Shown here: in pieces, positions 36,395-45,431 of the stretch | How positions within the stretch are numbered: position 1 is the first letter of the stretch | Layout of the letters: the number at the start of each line of letters is the position of its first letter | From: Pseudarthrobacter sp. NamE5 | GTDB lineage: Bacteria > Actinomycetota > Actinomycetes > Actinomycetales > Micrococcaceae | DNA: 64,000 nt | Assembly (NCBI RefSeq): GCF_005796225.1 | Contig: NZ_VAHO01000008.1 | Span: 1 to 64,000 of the forward strand | Direction: 5' to 3' | The notes under the pieces: generated by a model | The model's database searches: none | What the model saw: only the letters and a program-made list of their open reading frames with translations | Told to the model about the DNA's origin: nothing | Translations under genes and position numbers: made by a program

Positions 36395-37624
36395 ATGCAT
36401 CCACCAAGGGAAGTTTCCACCCCCATGGCTACCGCTCCCTGGCACCGTGCCGCGCTCGGAGCAAATCTCCTGGCCCCCGATGGAGGGCTGGGAGTCACGA
36501 TCTTTGAAGAAATGACCACGCTGGCAGTCCAGACCGGTGCCATCAACCTGGGCCAGGGGTTCCCGGACGAGGATGGTCCCCTGGAGATCAGGGAAGCGGC
36601 CCGGGCCGCCATCGCCGCCGGGGCAAACCAGTACGCACCAGGCAAGGGCATCCCTGAACTCCGGGAAGCCGTAGCGGCACATCAGCGGCGTTTCTACGGG
36701 CTCTCCCCGGACCCGGCAACCGAGGTCATCATCACCACCGGTGCCACCGAGGCCATCGCCGCGTCGCTCCTCGCCTTCGCCGGTCCCGGTGACGAGGTGC
36801 TGACCCTCGAGCCGTTCTACGATTCCTACGGTGCGCTGATCGGGCTGTGCGGCGCAACCCATGTGACTGCACCACTACTGGCTCCCGACTTCATGCCGGA
36901 CATGGCAGCCCTGGAGGCTGCCTTCTCGGAACGCACCAAGGTAGTGCTCCTCAACAACCCCCACAATCCGACCGGCGCCGTGTTCCCCCGCGAAGTGCTG
37001 CAGAAGATCGTGGAACTTGCGGCCAGGCACAACAGCATCATCGTCTCGGATGAGGTCTATGAACATCTCACCTTCGGTGCCAGGCACATCCCGGTCGCAT
37101 CGTTGCCCACTGCCGCGGAGCGGACCATCACCATTTCTTCCGCCGGGAAGACCTTTTCCCTGACCGGCTGGAAAATTGGCTGGCTGACTGGCCCTGAAGA
37201 GCTTGTGTCCGCCGCCCGCACCGTCAAGCAGTTCCTGACCTACAGCTCAGGCACGCCGTTTCAGCAGGCCATCACCGCCGGACTTGCTTTTCCCGACTCC
37301 TTCTTCGCGGGCATTGCCGCAAACCTCAAAGCTAAGCGCGACATCCTCACCGAAGGGCTGCGGGCGGCAGGGTTCAATGTTTTTTCCCCGCAGGGGACCT
37401 ACTTCGTCAACGTCGATACGGAGCCCCTTGGCATCACGGATGCCGTGGACCTGGCCCGGCGGCTGCCCAAACTGGTGGGCGTGGCCGCCATACCGGTCCC
37501 GGTCTTCTGCCATCCGGAAGGAGCGGAACGGACCCGGAGCCTGCTTCGCTTCGCCTTTTGCAAGCGGACCGAGGTCCTCGAAGAAGCTGCCGGGCGGCTC
37601 GCCAAGCTCAGCGGCAGGCTCTGA
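36395..37624 (+). CDS. PLP-dependent class I/II aminotransferase
   Basis: The 409-residue protein is a fold-type I aminotransferase. The PLP-binding Lys252 lies in SSAGKTFSLTGWKIGW, with NPHNPTG (188-194) and the Asp-x-x-Tyr of VSDEVYEHL (219-222). It resembles kynurenine/methionine aminotransferases and the actinobacterial DapC-like (succinyl-diaminopimelate) group; which reaction it performs cannot be decided here. ATG 36395 suits a leaderless transcript; ATG 36425, after GGGAAG, is an alternative. Its stop overlaps the next gene (TGATG), so the two are coupled. Confidence 0.87.
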   Translation: MHPPREVSTPMATAPWHRAALGANLLAPDGGLGVTIFEEMTTLAVQTGAINLGQGFPDEDGPLEIREAARAAIAAGANQYAPGKGIPELREAVAAHQRRFYGLSPDPATEVIITTGATEAIAASLLAFAGPGDEVLTLEPFYDSYGALIGLCGATHVTAPLLAPDFMPDMAALEAAFSERTKVVLLNNPHNPTGAVFPREVLQKIVELAARHNSIIVSDEVYEHLTFGARHIPVASLPTAAERTITISSAGKTFSLTGWKIGWLTGPEELVSAARTVKQFLTYSSGTPFQQAITAGLAFPDSFFAGIAANLKAKRDILTEGLRAAGFNVFSPQGTYFVNVDTEPLGITDAVDLARRLPKLVGVAAIPVPVFCHPEGAERTRSLLRFAFCKRTEVLEEAAGRLAKLSGRL

Positions 37625-38418
37625 TGGCCGGAGGGCCGGAGAGTCGGACGCGGTTCCTGCGGACCACAGGGCAGCACGCGTCCATAGAACCGGATGCTTT
37701 CACCGCAGGCAGCTACGTCCTCAGTATTGGGGGCGCGGAACAGTCGCATGTGAACCTTGACCGGCCGGAGGAGATCTTTTACGAGTACCTTCGCCGCATC
37801 GGACACCTTGTGGACCTTGCGGCCCCTGGCGGCCACCCGGTCACTGCACTGCATTTGGGGGCCGGCGCGCTGACGCTGGCCCGGTATGTCCAGGCCACGC
37901 GGCCAGGGTCGGTGCAGTACGCAGTGGAACTGGAGCGTGAGCTGCTCGATTTCGTCCTGCGGCAACTCCCCTTGCCCGAGGGGACGCAGCTTCAGGCCAT
38001 CATCGGCGACGCGAGGGAATCACTCACCCGGCTTGACCCTGCGCTCCGGTTCGACGTGGTAATCCTGGATATCTTTTCCGGGCCGGATGCACCGGAGCAC
38101 CTGGCGTGCAGCGCGTTCTATCGGGAGGTACGGGAGCGGCTAAGCCCTGCAGGACTGCTGATTGTCAACGTGGGTGACGAACCGGGGCTGACCCTGGTCC
38201 GGAGCCAGGCCGCCGCTATGCGGCAGGCGATGGCACATGTGGCCGCGGTGGCGGAAGCAGGAATGTTCGAGGGCCGCTACCCCGGAAACATCGTCCTCGC
38301 CGGCACCCAGAACCCCTGGCCCCTGGAGTGGACGGCGGAACTTACGGCCCGCGGACCGCACCCGGCAAGGGTGCTGGCGGGAGTGGACCTTGACCCCTTG
38401 GCCGATGACCGGCGCTAA
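37624..38418 (+). CDS. Spermidine synthase-like protein
   Basis: The 264-residue protein has the Rossmann methyltransferase fold of spermidine synthases: LHLGAGALTLARYVQAT (nucleotide loop), YAVELERELLDFV, IIGDARESL and DVVILDIFSG with the acidic pair. The residues that hold putrescine in true spermidine synthases are not clearly present. It may therefore be one of the many actinobacterial 'spermidine synthase-like' proteins without polyamine activity. The start overlaps the aminotransferase stop by one base. It converges with rsmD 28 bases downstream. Confidence 0.8.
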   Translation: MAGGPESRTRFLRTTGQHASIEPDAFTAGSYVLSIGGAEQSHVNLDRPEEIFYEYLRRIGHLVDLAAPGGHPVTALHLGAGALTLARYVQATRPGSVQYAVELERELLDFVLRQLPLPEGTQLQAIIGDARESLTRLDPALRFDVVILDIFSGPDAPEHLACSAFYREVRERLSPAGLLIVNVGDEPGLTLVRSQAAAMRQAMAHVAAVAEAGMFEGRYPGNIVLAGTQNPWPLEWTAELTARGPHPARVLAGVDLDPLADDRR

Positions 38419-38446
38419 GGCATACACGGAGCTGAGGGCCGGCCCG

Positions 38447-39091
38447 CTACTGCTGGCCTTCTGCCACTCCCGAAGCCTCGGAAAGATCATCACCGTCAAC
38501 GGCATCGGGGTCAATGGCATCGGGCACGAACGGCTCGGCAAACCATAGCCTTGTTTCCCCGTATTTTTTCTCCGCGAACCGGGTGAGGCCGTCAGGCCAC
38601 CACGGCTCCGGCGACCGGGACGAGCGCTCAACCACCACCACCGCGCCGGGCGCCAGGTGCGGGCAGAGCTTCTGCAGCACGGCCTGCAGGGCCACCTCTT
38701 CCAGCGGGTACGGCGGATCCAGGAAGACAAGGTCCCACATGTCACCCGCGGCCGCGCGGTCCAGGAAGGGCTCGACTTTGGAGCGGTGGACAGTAACAGC
38801 CTTGCGGCCCAGGACGCCGTTAATCAGGTCGGCATTGCGCTGGCAGACTCCGCTTGCCTTGGCATCGGACTCCACCAGGTCCACTGCCGTTGCTCCCCTG
38901 CTGCCGCTCTCCACACCAAGGGAGCCGGAGCCAGCGTAAAGGTCCAGCACGCGCGCGCCGGTGATGACGTTGAAGGCGTCGAGGCGGGAAAAGAGCGCCT
39001 CCTTGACCCGGTCCGTGGTGGGCCTTGTGAGGGAACCTGGAACGGCCGTCAAAGGGGTGCCGCCGGCGGCACCTGCGATGATCCGGGTCAT
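38447..39091 (-). CDS. rsmD: 16S rRNA (guanine-N2-)-methyltransferase RsmD
   Basis: RsmD methylates G966 of 16S rRNA. The sequence begins MTRIIAGAAGGTPL and carries RPTTDRVKEALFS, the SAM loop LDLYAGSGSLG (49-59) and the base-flipping motif DPPY (125-128). It has 214 residues with an acidic tail. It lies 45 bases downstream of recG. The usual neighbour coaD is separated from it by a two-gene cassette on the opposite strand. Confidence 0.94.
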   Translation of the reverse strand: MTRIIAGAAGGTPLTAVPGSLTRPTTDRVKEALFSRLDAFNVITGARVLDLYAGSGSLGVESGSRGATAVDLVESDAKASGVCQRNADLINGVLGRKAVTVHRSKVEPFLDRAAAGDMWDLVFLDPPYPLEEVALQAVLQKLCPHLAPGAVVVVERSSRSPEPWWPDGLTRFAEKKYGETRLWFAEPFVPDAIDPDAVDGDDLSEASGVAEGQQ

Positions 39092-39136
39092 GCCATGGTC
39101 CTGTCTGCGCCGCCGGGCCTCCCGGTGTGCACCTTG

Positions 39137-41404
39137 TTATCCGCGTTCAAGGAACGCCTCCTTTTCCGGGTTGAGGTACTTCTCGATGGCGTAGGCCAGT
39201 TCCGGACGGGCGGCAAGCGCCGGGTCCTCGGCAACAATTTGCTGGGCGTCTTCCCGGGCGCGGGCGATCACGTCCCCGTGTTCCAGGACCCGGAGCAGCT
39301 TCAGGGTGGAGCGTCCGCCTGACTGGGAAGCTCCCAGGATGTCGCCCTCACGCCGCAGCTTCAGGTCCTCCTCGGACAGGGCGAACCCGTCGGTGGTGGC
39401 TGCCACCGCCTCCAGCCTTCGCCGACTGGGGTGGCCGGGCTCAAGTGCAGTGACCAGCAGGCAGGTTCCCGGCAGTCCGCCGCGCCCCACCCTGCCGCGG
39501 AGCTGGTGCAGCTGGGAAATCCCGAACCGGTCGGCATCGAGGATGACCATCAAGGTGGCATTGTGGACGTCCACACCTACCTCGATCACGGTGGTGGAGA
39601 CGATCAGTTTGGTCCGGTTGGCAGCGAAGTCATCCATGACACCGAACTTCACGTCGGCCTCCTGCCGTCCGTGGAGCGGCGCCAGGGGGACCCCGGCCAG
39701 CGCGGGCTCCGCCAGCATATGCTCGACGACGGCCGTCACCGATGCGAGTTCGCGTCCGCCGTCATCCTCGCTGTCCGCCTCCGGAGGTGCCGACTCCCCC
39801 GGACTGAAATCGCCGTCGTCGTCCGTTCCGATCCTGGGGCAGACAACGTACACCTGGTGCCCCGCGTCAATCTCCTCGCGGGCGCGCTGCCAGATCCGGC
39901 GCACCCAGCCCGGATTCTCGGCGAGCCCCACCAGGTGGGTGGCGATCGGTGCCCGGCCGGCAGGCAACTCATCCAGCACAGATGTTTCGAGGTCGCCGAA
40001 GACTGTCATGGCGACAGTACGCGGGATGGGGGTTGCCGTCATGACGAGCAGGTGCGGAGGCTTCCGGGCTTTGGCCCTCAGGGCATCGCGCTGCTCCACG
40101 CCGAAGCGGTGCTGCTCATCCACCACGATCAGGCCGAGATCGTAGAAAGTGACATTGTCGCTCAGCAGGGCATGCGTGCCGATGACGATTCCGGCCGTCC
40201 CTGATGCGGCATCGAGGAGCGCCTGCTTGCGTGCGGCTGTGGGCATGGAACCTGTGAGCAGCGTGACCTGGACGGAGGCGGCGGCTGTCCCGCCCAGCAG
40301 TCCGTCACTGGACAGGGGTCCCAGGGTGCGGCGGATCGATTCGAAATGCTGGGCGGCGAGAACTTCCGTTGGAGCGAGCAGGGCAGCCTGCCCGCCGGCA
40401 TCCACAACCTGCAGCATGGCCCGGAGCGCCACCACAGTCTTGCCCGAGCCCACTTCACCCTGCAGCAGCCGGTTCATGGGGATGTCCCTGGCCAGTTCGG
40501 TTGCGAGGGTCTCACCGACTGCGGCCTGCCCGGCTGTCAGCGTGAACGGAAGCGTGGCATCGAAGCTGGCCAGCAGTCCCTGCGGTACCGGCCGCCGGGC
40601 GGTGGCTTCCTCTGCGGCAAGCTGGGCGCGCCGCCGGGCGAGGGCGGACTGCAGTACCAGGGCTTCCTGGTACCGGAAACGGCGGCGCGCCTGCTGCCAG
40701 TCAGCGGCTGACTCCGGCGCGTGGATAAGCCGGTAGGCGTCCGGGACCGGCAGGAACTTCTCGCGGGCTGCGACAGCTGGCGGCACCGGGTCCGGCAGCG
40801 ACCCAAGATCCACGGTTTCGAGCAGTGTTGAGACAGCCTTTTCAATTCTCCAGCTGGGAAGCTTCGCCGTAGCCGGATAAATGGGGATCGGCATGGCTGC
40901 CAGTTTTTCCGGATCACGGTCGTCTCCGCTGAAGGGGTCGTCGTCCAGCAGCTGGTAGTCGGGGTTGGTGAGGCCGAGGGTCCCTTTGAAGGATGTGACC
41001 TTGCCGGAAAAAAGCGCCCGCCGGCCCTGGAGCAGCTCCGCTTGGGCCTTGTAACCATTGAAGAAACTGATCTTGAGCGTCCCCGGCGCTTTGCCGCGGT
41101 AGTCCGTGCCGCCCACCAGCCGAAGGCCCTGCCTCCCGTCGTCGTCGGAGACAACGACGTCGGTGATGGTGCCGCGGCGTGCCTGCATCCGGCGGGTGCT
41201 GCTGGACAGCACCCGTGCGATCAGGGTGACTTCTTCGTCCCGCGGGATCTCGCTGATGGGAGTCAACTCCCCCCGGTTGAGGTAACGGCGGGGGAAGTAG
41301 TTGAGCAGCCCCTCCACAGTGGTGATGCCCAGGTGCTTCTCAATGACTGCGGCGGAGCGCTTACCCAGCCGGCGTTCCAGCGGCAGCTCCAGCTCAGCGT
41401 TCAT
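39137..41404 (-). CDS. recG: ATP-dependent DNA helicase RecG
   Basis: RecG remodels stalled replication forks and Holliday junctions. The N-terminal wedge (OB fold) contains LNYFPRRYLNRGELTPISEI. The helicase core has Walker A GEVGSGKT, the DEQHRFGVEQR box, TATPIPRT, and the C-terminal LHGRQ, GVDVHNATLMVILDADRFGISQLHQLRGRVGR. It has 755 residues, slightly longer than average because of an acidic insert (DDDGDFSPGESAPPEADSEDDGG). Its first codons overlap the end of the DAK2 gene by 11 bases. Confidence 0.96.
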   Translation of the reverse strand: MNAELELPLERRLGKRSAAVIEKHLGITTVEGLLNYFPRRYLNRGELTPISEIPRDEEVTLIARVLSSSTRRMQARRGTITDVVVSDDDGRQGLRLVGGTDYRGKAPGTLKISFFNGYKAQAELLQGRRALFSGKVTSFKGTLGLTNPDYQLLDDDPFSGDDRDPEKLAAMPIPIYPATAKLPSWRIEKAVSTLLETVDLGSLPDPVPPAVAAREKFLPVPDAYRLIHAPESAADWQQARRRFRYQEALVLQSALARRRAQLAAEEATARRPVPQGLLASFDATLPFTLTAGQAAVGETLATELARDIPMNRLLQGEVGSGKTVVALRAMLQVVDAGGQAALLAPTEVLAAQHFESIRRTLGPLSSDGLLGGTAAASVQVTLLTGSMPTAARKQALLDAASGTAGIVIGTHALLSDNVTFYDLGLIVVDEQHRFGVEQRDALRAKARKPPHLLVMTATPIPRTVAMTVFGDLETSVLDELPAGRAPIATHLVGLAENPGWVRRIWQRAREEIDAGHQVYVVCPRIGTDDDGDFSPGESAPPEADSEDDGGRELASVTAVVEHMLAEPALAGVPLAPLHGRQEADVKFGVMDDFAANRTKLIVSTTVIEVGVDVHNATLMVILDADRFGISQLHQLRGRVGRGGLPGTCLLVTALEPGHPSRRRLEAVAATTDGFALSEEDLKLRREGDILGASQSGGRSTLKLLRVLEHGDVIARAREDAQQIVAEDPALAARPELAYAIEKYLNPEKEAFLERG

Positions 41405-42380
41405 GCCCGCTGGAGTTCACGGCATCGGTTGCCGGATCCCCCGGCAACGCGAGCTCACTGATGCTGATGTTGGCCGGCTCCCCCAGGGACCGGATGATTC
41501 CGACTGCCGGGTCTGCGTCAGGAACATGGACGTGGACGCGCCACCGGTAATTGCCGTCGTCGTCCGGCCCGCCGCCAACCTGGCTCATGATGACAGACTC
41601 GCCGATCTCATCCAGCCGCTGGCGCAACGTGGCTGCATTGAGGGGGGAAAGACTGATGGTGCACATGACTTCCACGCCGTCGTCGTCAGGCATTGCTGTA
41701 TGGATATGCGGATCGGACACGTCGTAGCCGTGCAGCCCGTCGAGGAGTTCGCTTTGGAGTTCCTCCCCCAGGATGGCGGAGCGCAGGCAGTCCAGGATGA
41801 GCAGCATGCCAACCCCGCCTGCATCAACAACGTGCGCTGACGCCAGTGCGTCCAGCTGGTCCTCCGTGTGGATGACCGCGGCGAGGGCCCCTTCCACGGC
41901 GGCGTCCAGGGCAAGTCCCAGGGCGTGGTTGCTGTCGTCGCCGTTCTGCCCGGCGTCGACGGCGGCTGCGGCACGCGCTGCGGCTTCCATGACGGAGAGC
42001 ATGGTTCCGGGAACGGGGTCGCTAAGGGCAGACCAGGCACGGATCTGGGCGCGATTCAGGGCTGCTGCCAGCAGGGTGGAGGTCAGGCGGGTGTGCCCTG
42101 CCAACGGCTCTGCCGCTGCGCACAGGAAAACCGACAAAAGGGTTCCGGAATTGCCGCGGGCCTCTTCCATGGCGGCCTGCCCGGCAGTGGCCAGGACAGC
42201 ACCCACGTCCATCTGTGCAGGTTCGTCCCCGCCGCTTGTGATAGACCGCGCGGCCGCCCGCACCGTGACGTATAGGTTTGTGCCGGTGTCCCCGTCGGCC
42301 ACCGGGAAGATGTTGATGGCATTCAGTCGGTCGCTGTGATTGCCAAGGGCGGTCTCAGCGTTGCCCAACCACCTCTTCAT
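41394..42380 (-). CDS. DAK2-domain protein (FakA-like kinase domain)
   Basis: The protein begins MKRWLGNAETALGNHSDRLNAINIFPVADGDTGTN, and the ADGDTGTN motif (28-35) is the ATP/magnesium loop of dihydroxyacetone-kinase-type DAK2 domains. In FakA this domain works with a fatty-acid-binding FakB partner to make acyl phosphates. At 328 residues it is much shorter than FakA (about 550), keeping the DAK2 domain and a shortened C-terminal domain. ATG 42380 avoids a 70-base overlap with thiL. It sits between thiL and recG, the usual site in actinobacteria. Confidence 0.85.
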   Translation of the reverse strand: MKRWLGNAETALGNHSDRLNAINIFPVADGDTGTNLYVTVRAAARSITSGGDEPAQMDVGAVLATAGQAAMEEARGNSGTLLSVFLCAAAEPLAGHTRLTSTLLAAALNRAQIRAWSALSDPVPGTMLSVMEAAARAAAAVDAGQNGDDSNHALGLALDAAVEGALAAVIHTEDQLDALASAHVVDAGGVGMLLILDCLRSAILGEELQSELLDGLHGYDVSDPHIHTAMPDDDGVEVMCTISLSPLNAATLRQRLDEIGESVIMSQVGGGPDDDGNYRWRVHVHVPDADPAVGIIRSLGEPANISISELALPGDPATDAVNSSGHER

Positions 42381-42402
42381 CGCTTGCGCGTTAGCGGCAA
42401 CC

Positions 42403-43536
42403 TTAGTCTGCAAAGTGATCCCATCCCCCGGTGTCAGCTGACCGGCCCGCAATCTTGACGCCCGGGCCTTCATTGATTCCCAGTGCTTGTACTGAGCCTA
42501 TCGCAGTGAATCCCGGAGGCAGCGGCAGCGCGGAAGGGAATGTGGCCAGCAGTCCGTGGTCCTCCCCGCCGCCAAGGACCCATTCCCGGGCATCCGCCGC
42601 AAGGAGTTCGGCAGCAGGACGCAGCTTGTCCGCCAGTGTCTGCAGCGGGGCCGGCAGGAGGTCGACGGCGACCCCGCTGGCCTTCGCCAGCCGCTCGCCG
42701 TCGCGCAGCATTCCGTCCGAAATGTCCAGCATGGCTGTGGCGCCGCCTGACCGGGCGGCCGGCCCTGCGGCCAGTGGCGGCCGCGGCCTGCATTGGAGTT
42801 CCACCAGTGTGCGCTGTTCGGTGGTCAGCGCTTCCACGTCCACCTCTGATTCCAGCAGTGCGAGTCCAGCGGCCGCATGCCCTACAGTGCCGGCCAGGGC
42901 CAGGACGTCCCCCGGTTTGGCTCCCGACCTTAGTACGGGCCGGCCGCCGTCGAGGGCTCCGAGCACGGCCACCGTTACCGATATCTCCCTCCCCCGCCCC
43001 AGGTCGCCCCCGGCCACCGAACAGTTGGCCGCACCCAGCTCCCTGATGCCGGAGGTAAGACCGTCCGCCAGGTCCTCCACCCAGGCGACGGGAGTGTCGG
43101 GGGGAAGGGTGAGGCTGACCACCAGCGAGGTAGCGCTGGCTCCCATGGCGTTGATGTCGCTGAGGTTCTGGGCCGCAGCTTTCCAGCCAACATCGAAACC
43201 GGTGGTGCGGTAGCCGTTGGGCCATTCAAGCCGGAAGTCCTGGTCCTGGACCTGGGTGTCGATGCTGATGACGGTCCTGCCGTCGGGAGCCGCCACCACT
43301 GCCGCGTCGTCCCCGGGACCGATCAGAGTGGCGTCGCCGTGCGCGCCTCCCATCTCGAGGCGGGGAAATATCCGCGCCAGCAGTTCACCCTCGGACAACG
43401 CGGAAACCGTCAGCGGCTGCCCGGCGGCGGGCAGTGGGTCATGGTGGCTCCGCCCACCGTGGTGCAGGGGCTCTTGAGGATGCAGTGGTTGTTCTGGATG
43501 CAAAGACTTTTCAGGCAGCAGGGGCTTTTCTGGCAC
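42403..43536 (-). CDS. thiL: Thiamine-monophosphate kinase
   Basis: ThiL phosphorylates thiamine monophosphate to TPP, the last step of the pathway. Diagnostic parts are GPGDDAAVVAAPDGRTVISIDTQVQ, DINAMGASATSLVVSL and LDISDGMLRDGERLAKASGV. Relative to the family it has an extra N-terminal segment of about 40 residues containing a degenerate six-residue repeat (KPLLPE, KSLHPE, QPLHPQ, EPLHHG). GTG 43536 is preceded at the right distance by TAGCGT, implying a leaderless mRNA. It leads the thiL-DAK2-recG-rsmD unit. Confidence 0.92.
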   Translation of the reverse strand: MPEKPLLPEKSLHPEQPLHPQEPLHHGGRSHHDPLPAAGQPLTVSALSEGELLARIFPRLEMGGAHGDATLIGPGDDAAVVAAPDGRTVISIDTQVQDQDFRLEWPNGYRTTGFDVGWKAAAQNLSDINAMGASATSLVVSLTLPPDTPVAWVEDLADGLTSGIRELGAANCSVAGGDLGRGREISVTVAVLGALDGGRPVLRSGAKPGDVLALAGTVGHAAAGLALLESEVDVEALTTEQRTLVELQCRPRPPLAAGPAARSGGATAMLDISDGMLRDGERLAKASGVAVDLLPAPLQTLADKLRPAAELLAADAREWVLGGGEDHGLLATFPSALPLPPGFTAIGSVQALGINEGPGVKIAGRSADTGGWDHFAD

Positions 43537-43542
43537 GCCACT

Positions 43543-43548
43543 ACGCTA
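43543..43548 (-). promoter_or_regulatory. -10 box for leaderless thiL
   Basis: TAGCGT lies exactly six bases before the thiL GTG and fits the TANNNT -10 pattern. No convincing -35 box is visible. The divergent DUF3515 gene has the matching TAGGCT at 43620-43625, again six bases before its ATG. Confidence 0.45.
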
Positions 43549-43631
43549 TCGCGGGCCCCGGACATTGTTGCAGTGCACCGGGTGGAGGCCGGAGTGTGAG
43601 GGCGGGCTCCAGCGCCCGATAGGCTGGAGAA

Positions 43632-44135
43632 ATGCACCATCCCCGCCCTTCCCTGCCCCTGCGTGCTGCCCGGCTGGCACTGATCGGCACTCTCGCGGCC
43701 ATTCCGCTGGCGTCCTGTTCGCCTCCGGTGGACGTTCCGGCTGCCAAGGACGCAGCCAACCCTGCCTGCGCCCCCATGATGGTGGCCTTGCCCGACGCCA
43801 TCGGGGACTCGCGGCTGCGGAAGACGAACAGCCAGGCCACCGCCGCCTGGGGCGATCCGTCCCTGGTGATCCTGCGCTGCGGCGTTAATGTTCCCGGACC
43901 CACCACGGACCGCTGTGTCACCGTCAACGGCATCGACTGGGTCATCAAGGAAGGCGACCCGGTGTGGACCCTGACCACGTATGGCCGGGAACCTGCAACG
44001 GAGATACTCATGGACCCGGACAAGATCAGCTCTGCCACCGTGCTGGCCGACCTCGCAGCGGCTGCCGGCAAGATCCCGGCGGCAAGGAACTGTGTAGGCC
44101 AGGAAGACCTGCAGAACCTGCCGCCGAGCCAGTAG
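43632..44135 (+). CDS. DUF3515 family lipoprotein
   Basis: The 167-residue protein has a lipoprotein signal: a basic start, a hydrophobic stretch and the lipobox L-A-S-C with the lipidated Cys29. The mature part contains the DUF3515 pattern ACAPMMVALPD, TAAWGDPSLVILRCGV and VNGIDWVIK. Function is unknown; the position between thiL and ddl is conserved in actinobacteria. The ATG follows TAGGCT by six bases, so the mRNA is probably leaderless. It is convergent with ddl, with a 59-bp tandem repeat between them. Confidence 0.88.
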   Translation: MHHPRPSLPLRAARLALIGTLAAIPLASCSPPVDVPAAKDAANPACAPMMVALPDAIGDSRLRKTNSQATAAWGDPSLVILRCGVNVPGPTTDRCVTVNGIDWVIKEGDPVWTLTTYGREPATEILMDPDKISSATVLADLAAAAGKIPAARNCVGQEDLQNLPPSQ

Positions 44136-44146
44136 CGGGTGGGCCC

Positions 44147-44280
44147 AGGGAGCCGGCGGGTGGGCCCACGCCGGCAGGGTTACCTGGCCGAAGCGGAGCG
44201 AGGTCAGGGAGCCGGCGGGTGGGCCCACGCCGGCAGGGTTACCTGGCCGAAGCGGAGCGAGGTCAGGGAGCCGGCGGGGA
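44147..44280. repeat. 59-bp tandem repeat, about 2.3 copies
   Basis: Units begin at 44147, 44206 and 44265 with AGGGAGCCGGCGGG. The first two are identical for 59 bases and the third stops after 16 bases. Each unit holds an interrupted GCCGGC...GCCGGC inverted repeat around GTGGGCCCAC, and the stretch GAAGCGGAGCGAGGTC. The array fills the gap between the convergent DUF3515 and ddl genes and may have replaced the terminator. Confidence 0.9.
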
Positions 44281-45429
44281 TCAGCGCAGGCCGGTTTTCC
44301 GGTTCAGTGCCAGGTAGATCAGCTCATCAATGAGGTCTGCATAGGCCAGCCCTGACGCAGCCCACATTTGCGGGTACATGCTCTTGGGCGTGAACCCGGG
44401 CATGGTGTTGATCTCGTTGATGATCAGTTCACCGGCGGGCGTGTAGAAGAAGTCGACGCGGCTCAGGCCCTCGGCACCAACAGCATCAAAGGCCGCCGCT
44501 GCAAGCTCCCGGACCCGGGCGATGGCTTCCTCCGGTATGTCCGCGGGGCAGCTGAGCGAGGCGGCGTCGTCCTCCACGTACTTGGCGTTGAAGTCATAGA
44601 ACTCGTGGGTTCCACCGGCCACGGAGATCTCCCCGGGCATGGAGGTCCGGGGGGCATCAGTGCCCCTGCCTTCGAGGACGGCACATTCGATTTCGCGGCC
44701 CGTGATGCCGGCCTCGATGACGAGTTTGAGGTCATGCCGGCGGGCTTCCCCGATGGCTGCGTCCAGCTCCGCCAGGGAATCCACTTTGGAAATACCCATG
44801 GATGATCCGGCCCGGGCGGGTTTGACGAAGACCGGATATCCCAGCCGGTCAACCTGTTTGCGGACCAATTCCGGGTCTTTGCGCCACTGCCTGTCCGTAA
44901 CGGCCACATAAGGACCCACGTTCAGGCCGGCGGCCTCAAACACAACCTTCATGAAATGCTTGTCCATGCCAACGGCGGAGGCCAGGACCCCGGCCCCGAC
45001 GTAGCGGGTGTCGGAAAGTTCCAGCAGCCCCTGGATGGTTCCGTCCTCGCCGAACGGTCCGTGGAGCAGCGGGAAGACAACGTCCACGGCACCAAGTTCC
45101 CGGGGAACCTCATTCGGCGATGCGACGATCAGCTGCTGCTCACCTCCGATTTCTGCCAGCGTCACTGTTTGCGGCGACGGCGGCACTTCCGGCAGGGAGG
45201 TTGCGGCAAGGGACCATTGGGCGGTGTCGGGGGCCATCAGCACCCATTGCCCGGACTTGGCGATCCCGATGGGGATCACCTCGTATTTGTCCTGGTTAAT
45301 GGCACCGAGAACGCCGGCGGCCGTCACGCAGCTCACGGCGTGCTCGCTGGAGCGGCCGCCGAAAAGTACAGCCACGCGGGGCTTCGTCCGCCGGGTGGGC
45401 TCCCCTGGGGCCAGGTTGTCGTGGGACAT
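44281..45429 (-). CDS. ddl: D-alanine--D-alanine ligase
   Basis: Ddl makes the D-Ala-D-Ala dipeptide for peptidoglycan. The ATP-grasp enzyme of 382 residues has VAVLFGGRSSEHAVSCVTA near the N terminus, FVKPARAGSSMGISKV, and the metal site GLSRVDFFYTPAGELIINEINTMPGFTPKSMYP. It follows gpsA by 2 bases in the murA-plsC-gpsA-ddl run. Its 3' end abuts the tandem repeat. Confidence 0.96.
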   Translation of the reverse strand: MSHDNLAPGEPTRRTKPRVAVLFGGRSSEHAVSCVTAAGVLGAINQDKYEVIPIGIAKSGQWVLMAPDTAQWSLAATSLPEVPPSPQTVTLAEIGGEQQLIVASPNEVPRELGAVDVVFPLLHGPFGEDGTIQGLLELSDTRYVGAGVLASAVGMDKHFMKVVFEAAGLNVGPYVAVTDRQWRKDPELVRKQVDRLGYPVFVKPARAGSSMGISKVDSLAELDAAIGEARRHDLKLVIEAGITGREIECAVLEGRGTDAPRTSMPGEISVAGGTHEFYDFNAKYVEDDAASLSCPADIPEEAIARVRELAAAAFDAVGAEGLSRVDFFYTPAGELIINEINTMPGFTPKSMYPQMWAASGLAYADLIDELIYLALNRKTGLR

Positions 45430-45431
45430 CG

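Noticed and set aside
44147..44280. CRISPR array
   Set aside because: The units are contiguous 59-bp tandem copies without unique spacers and only 2.3 copies exist.
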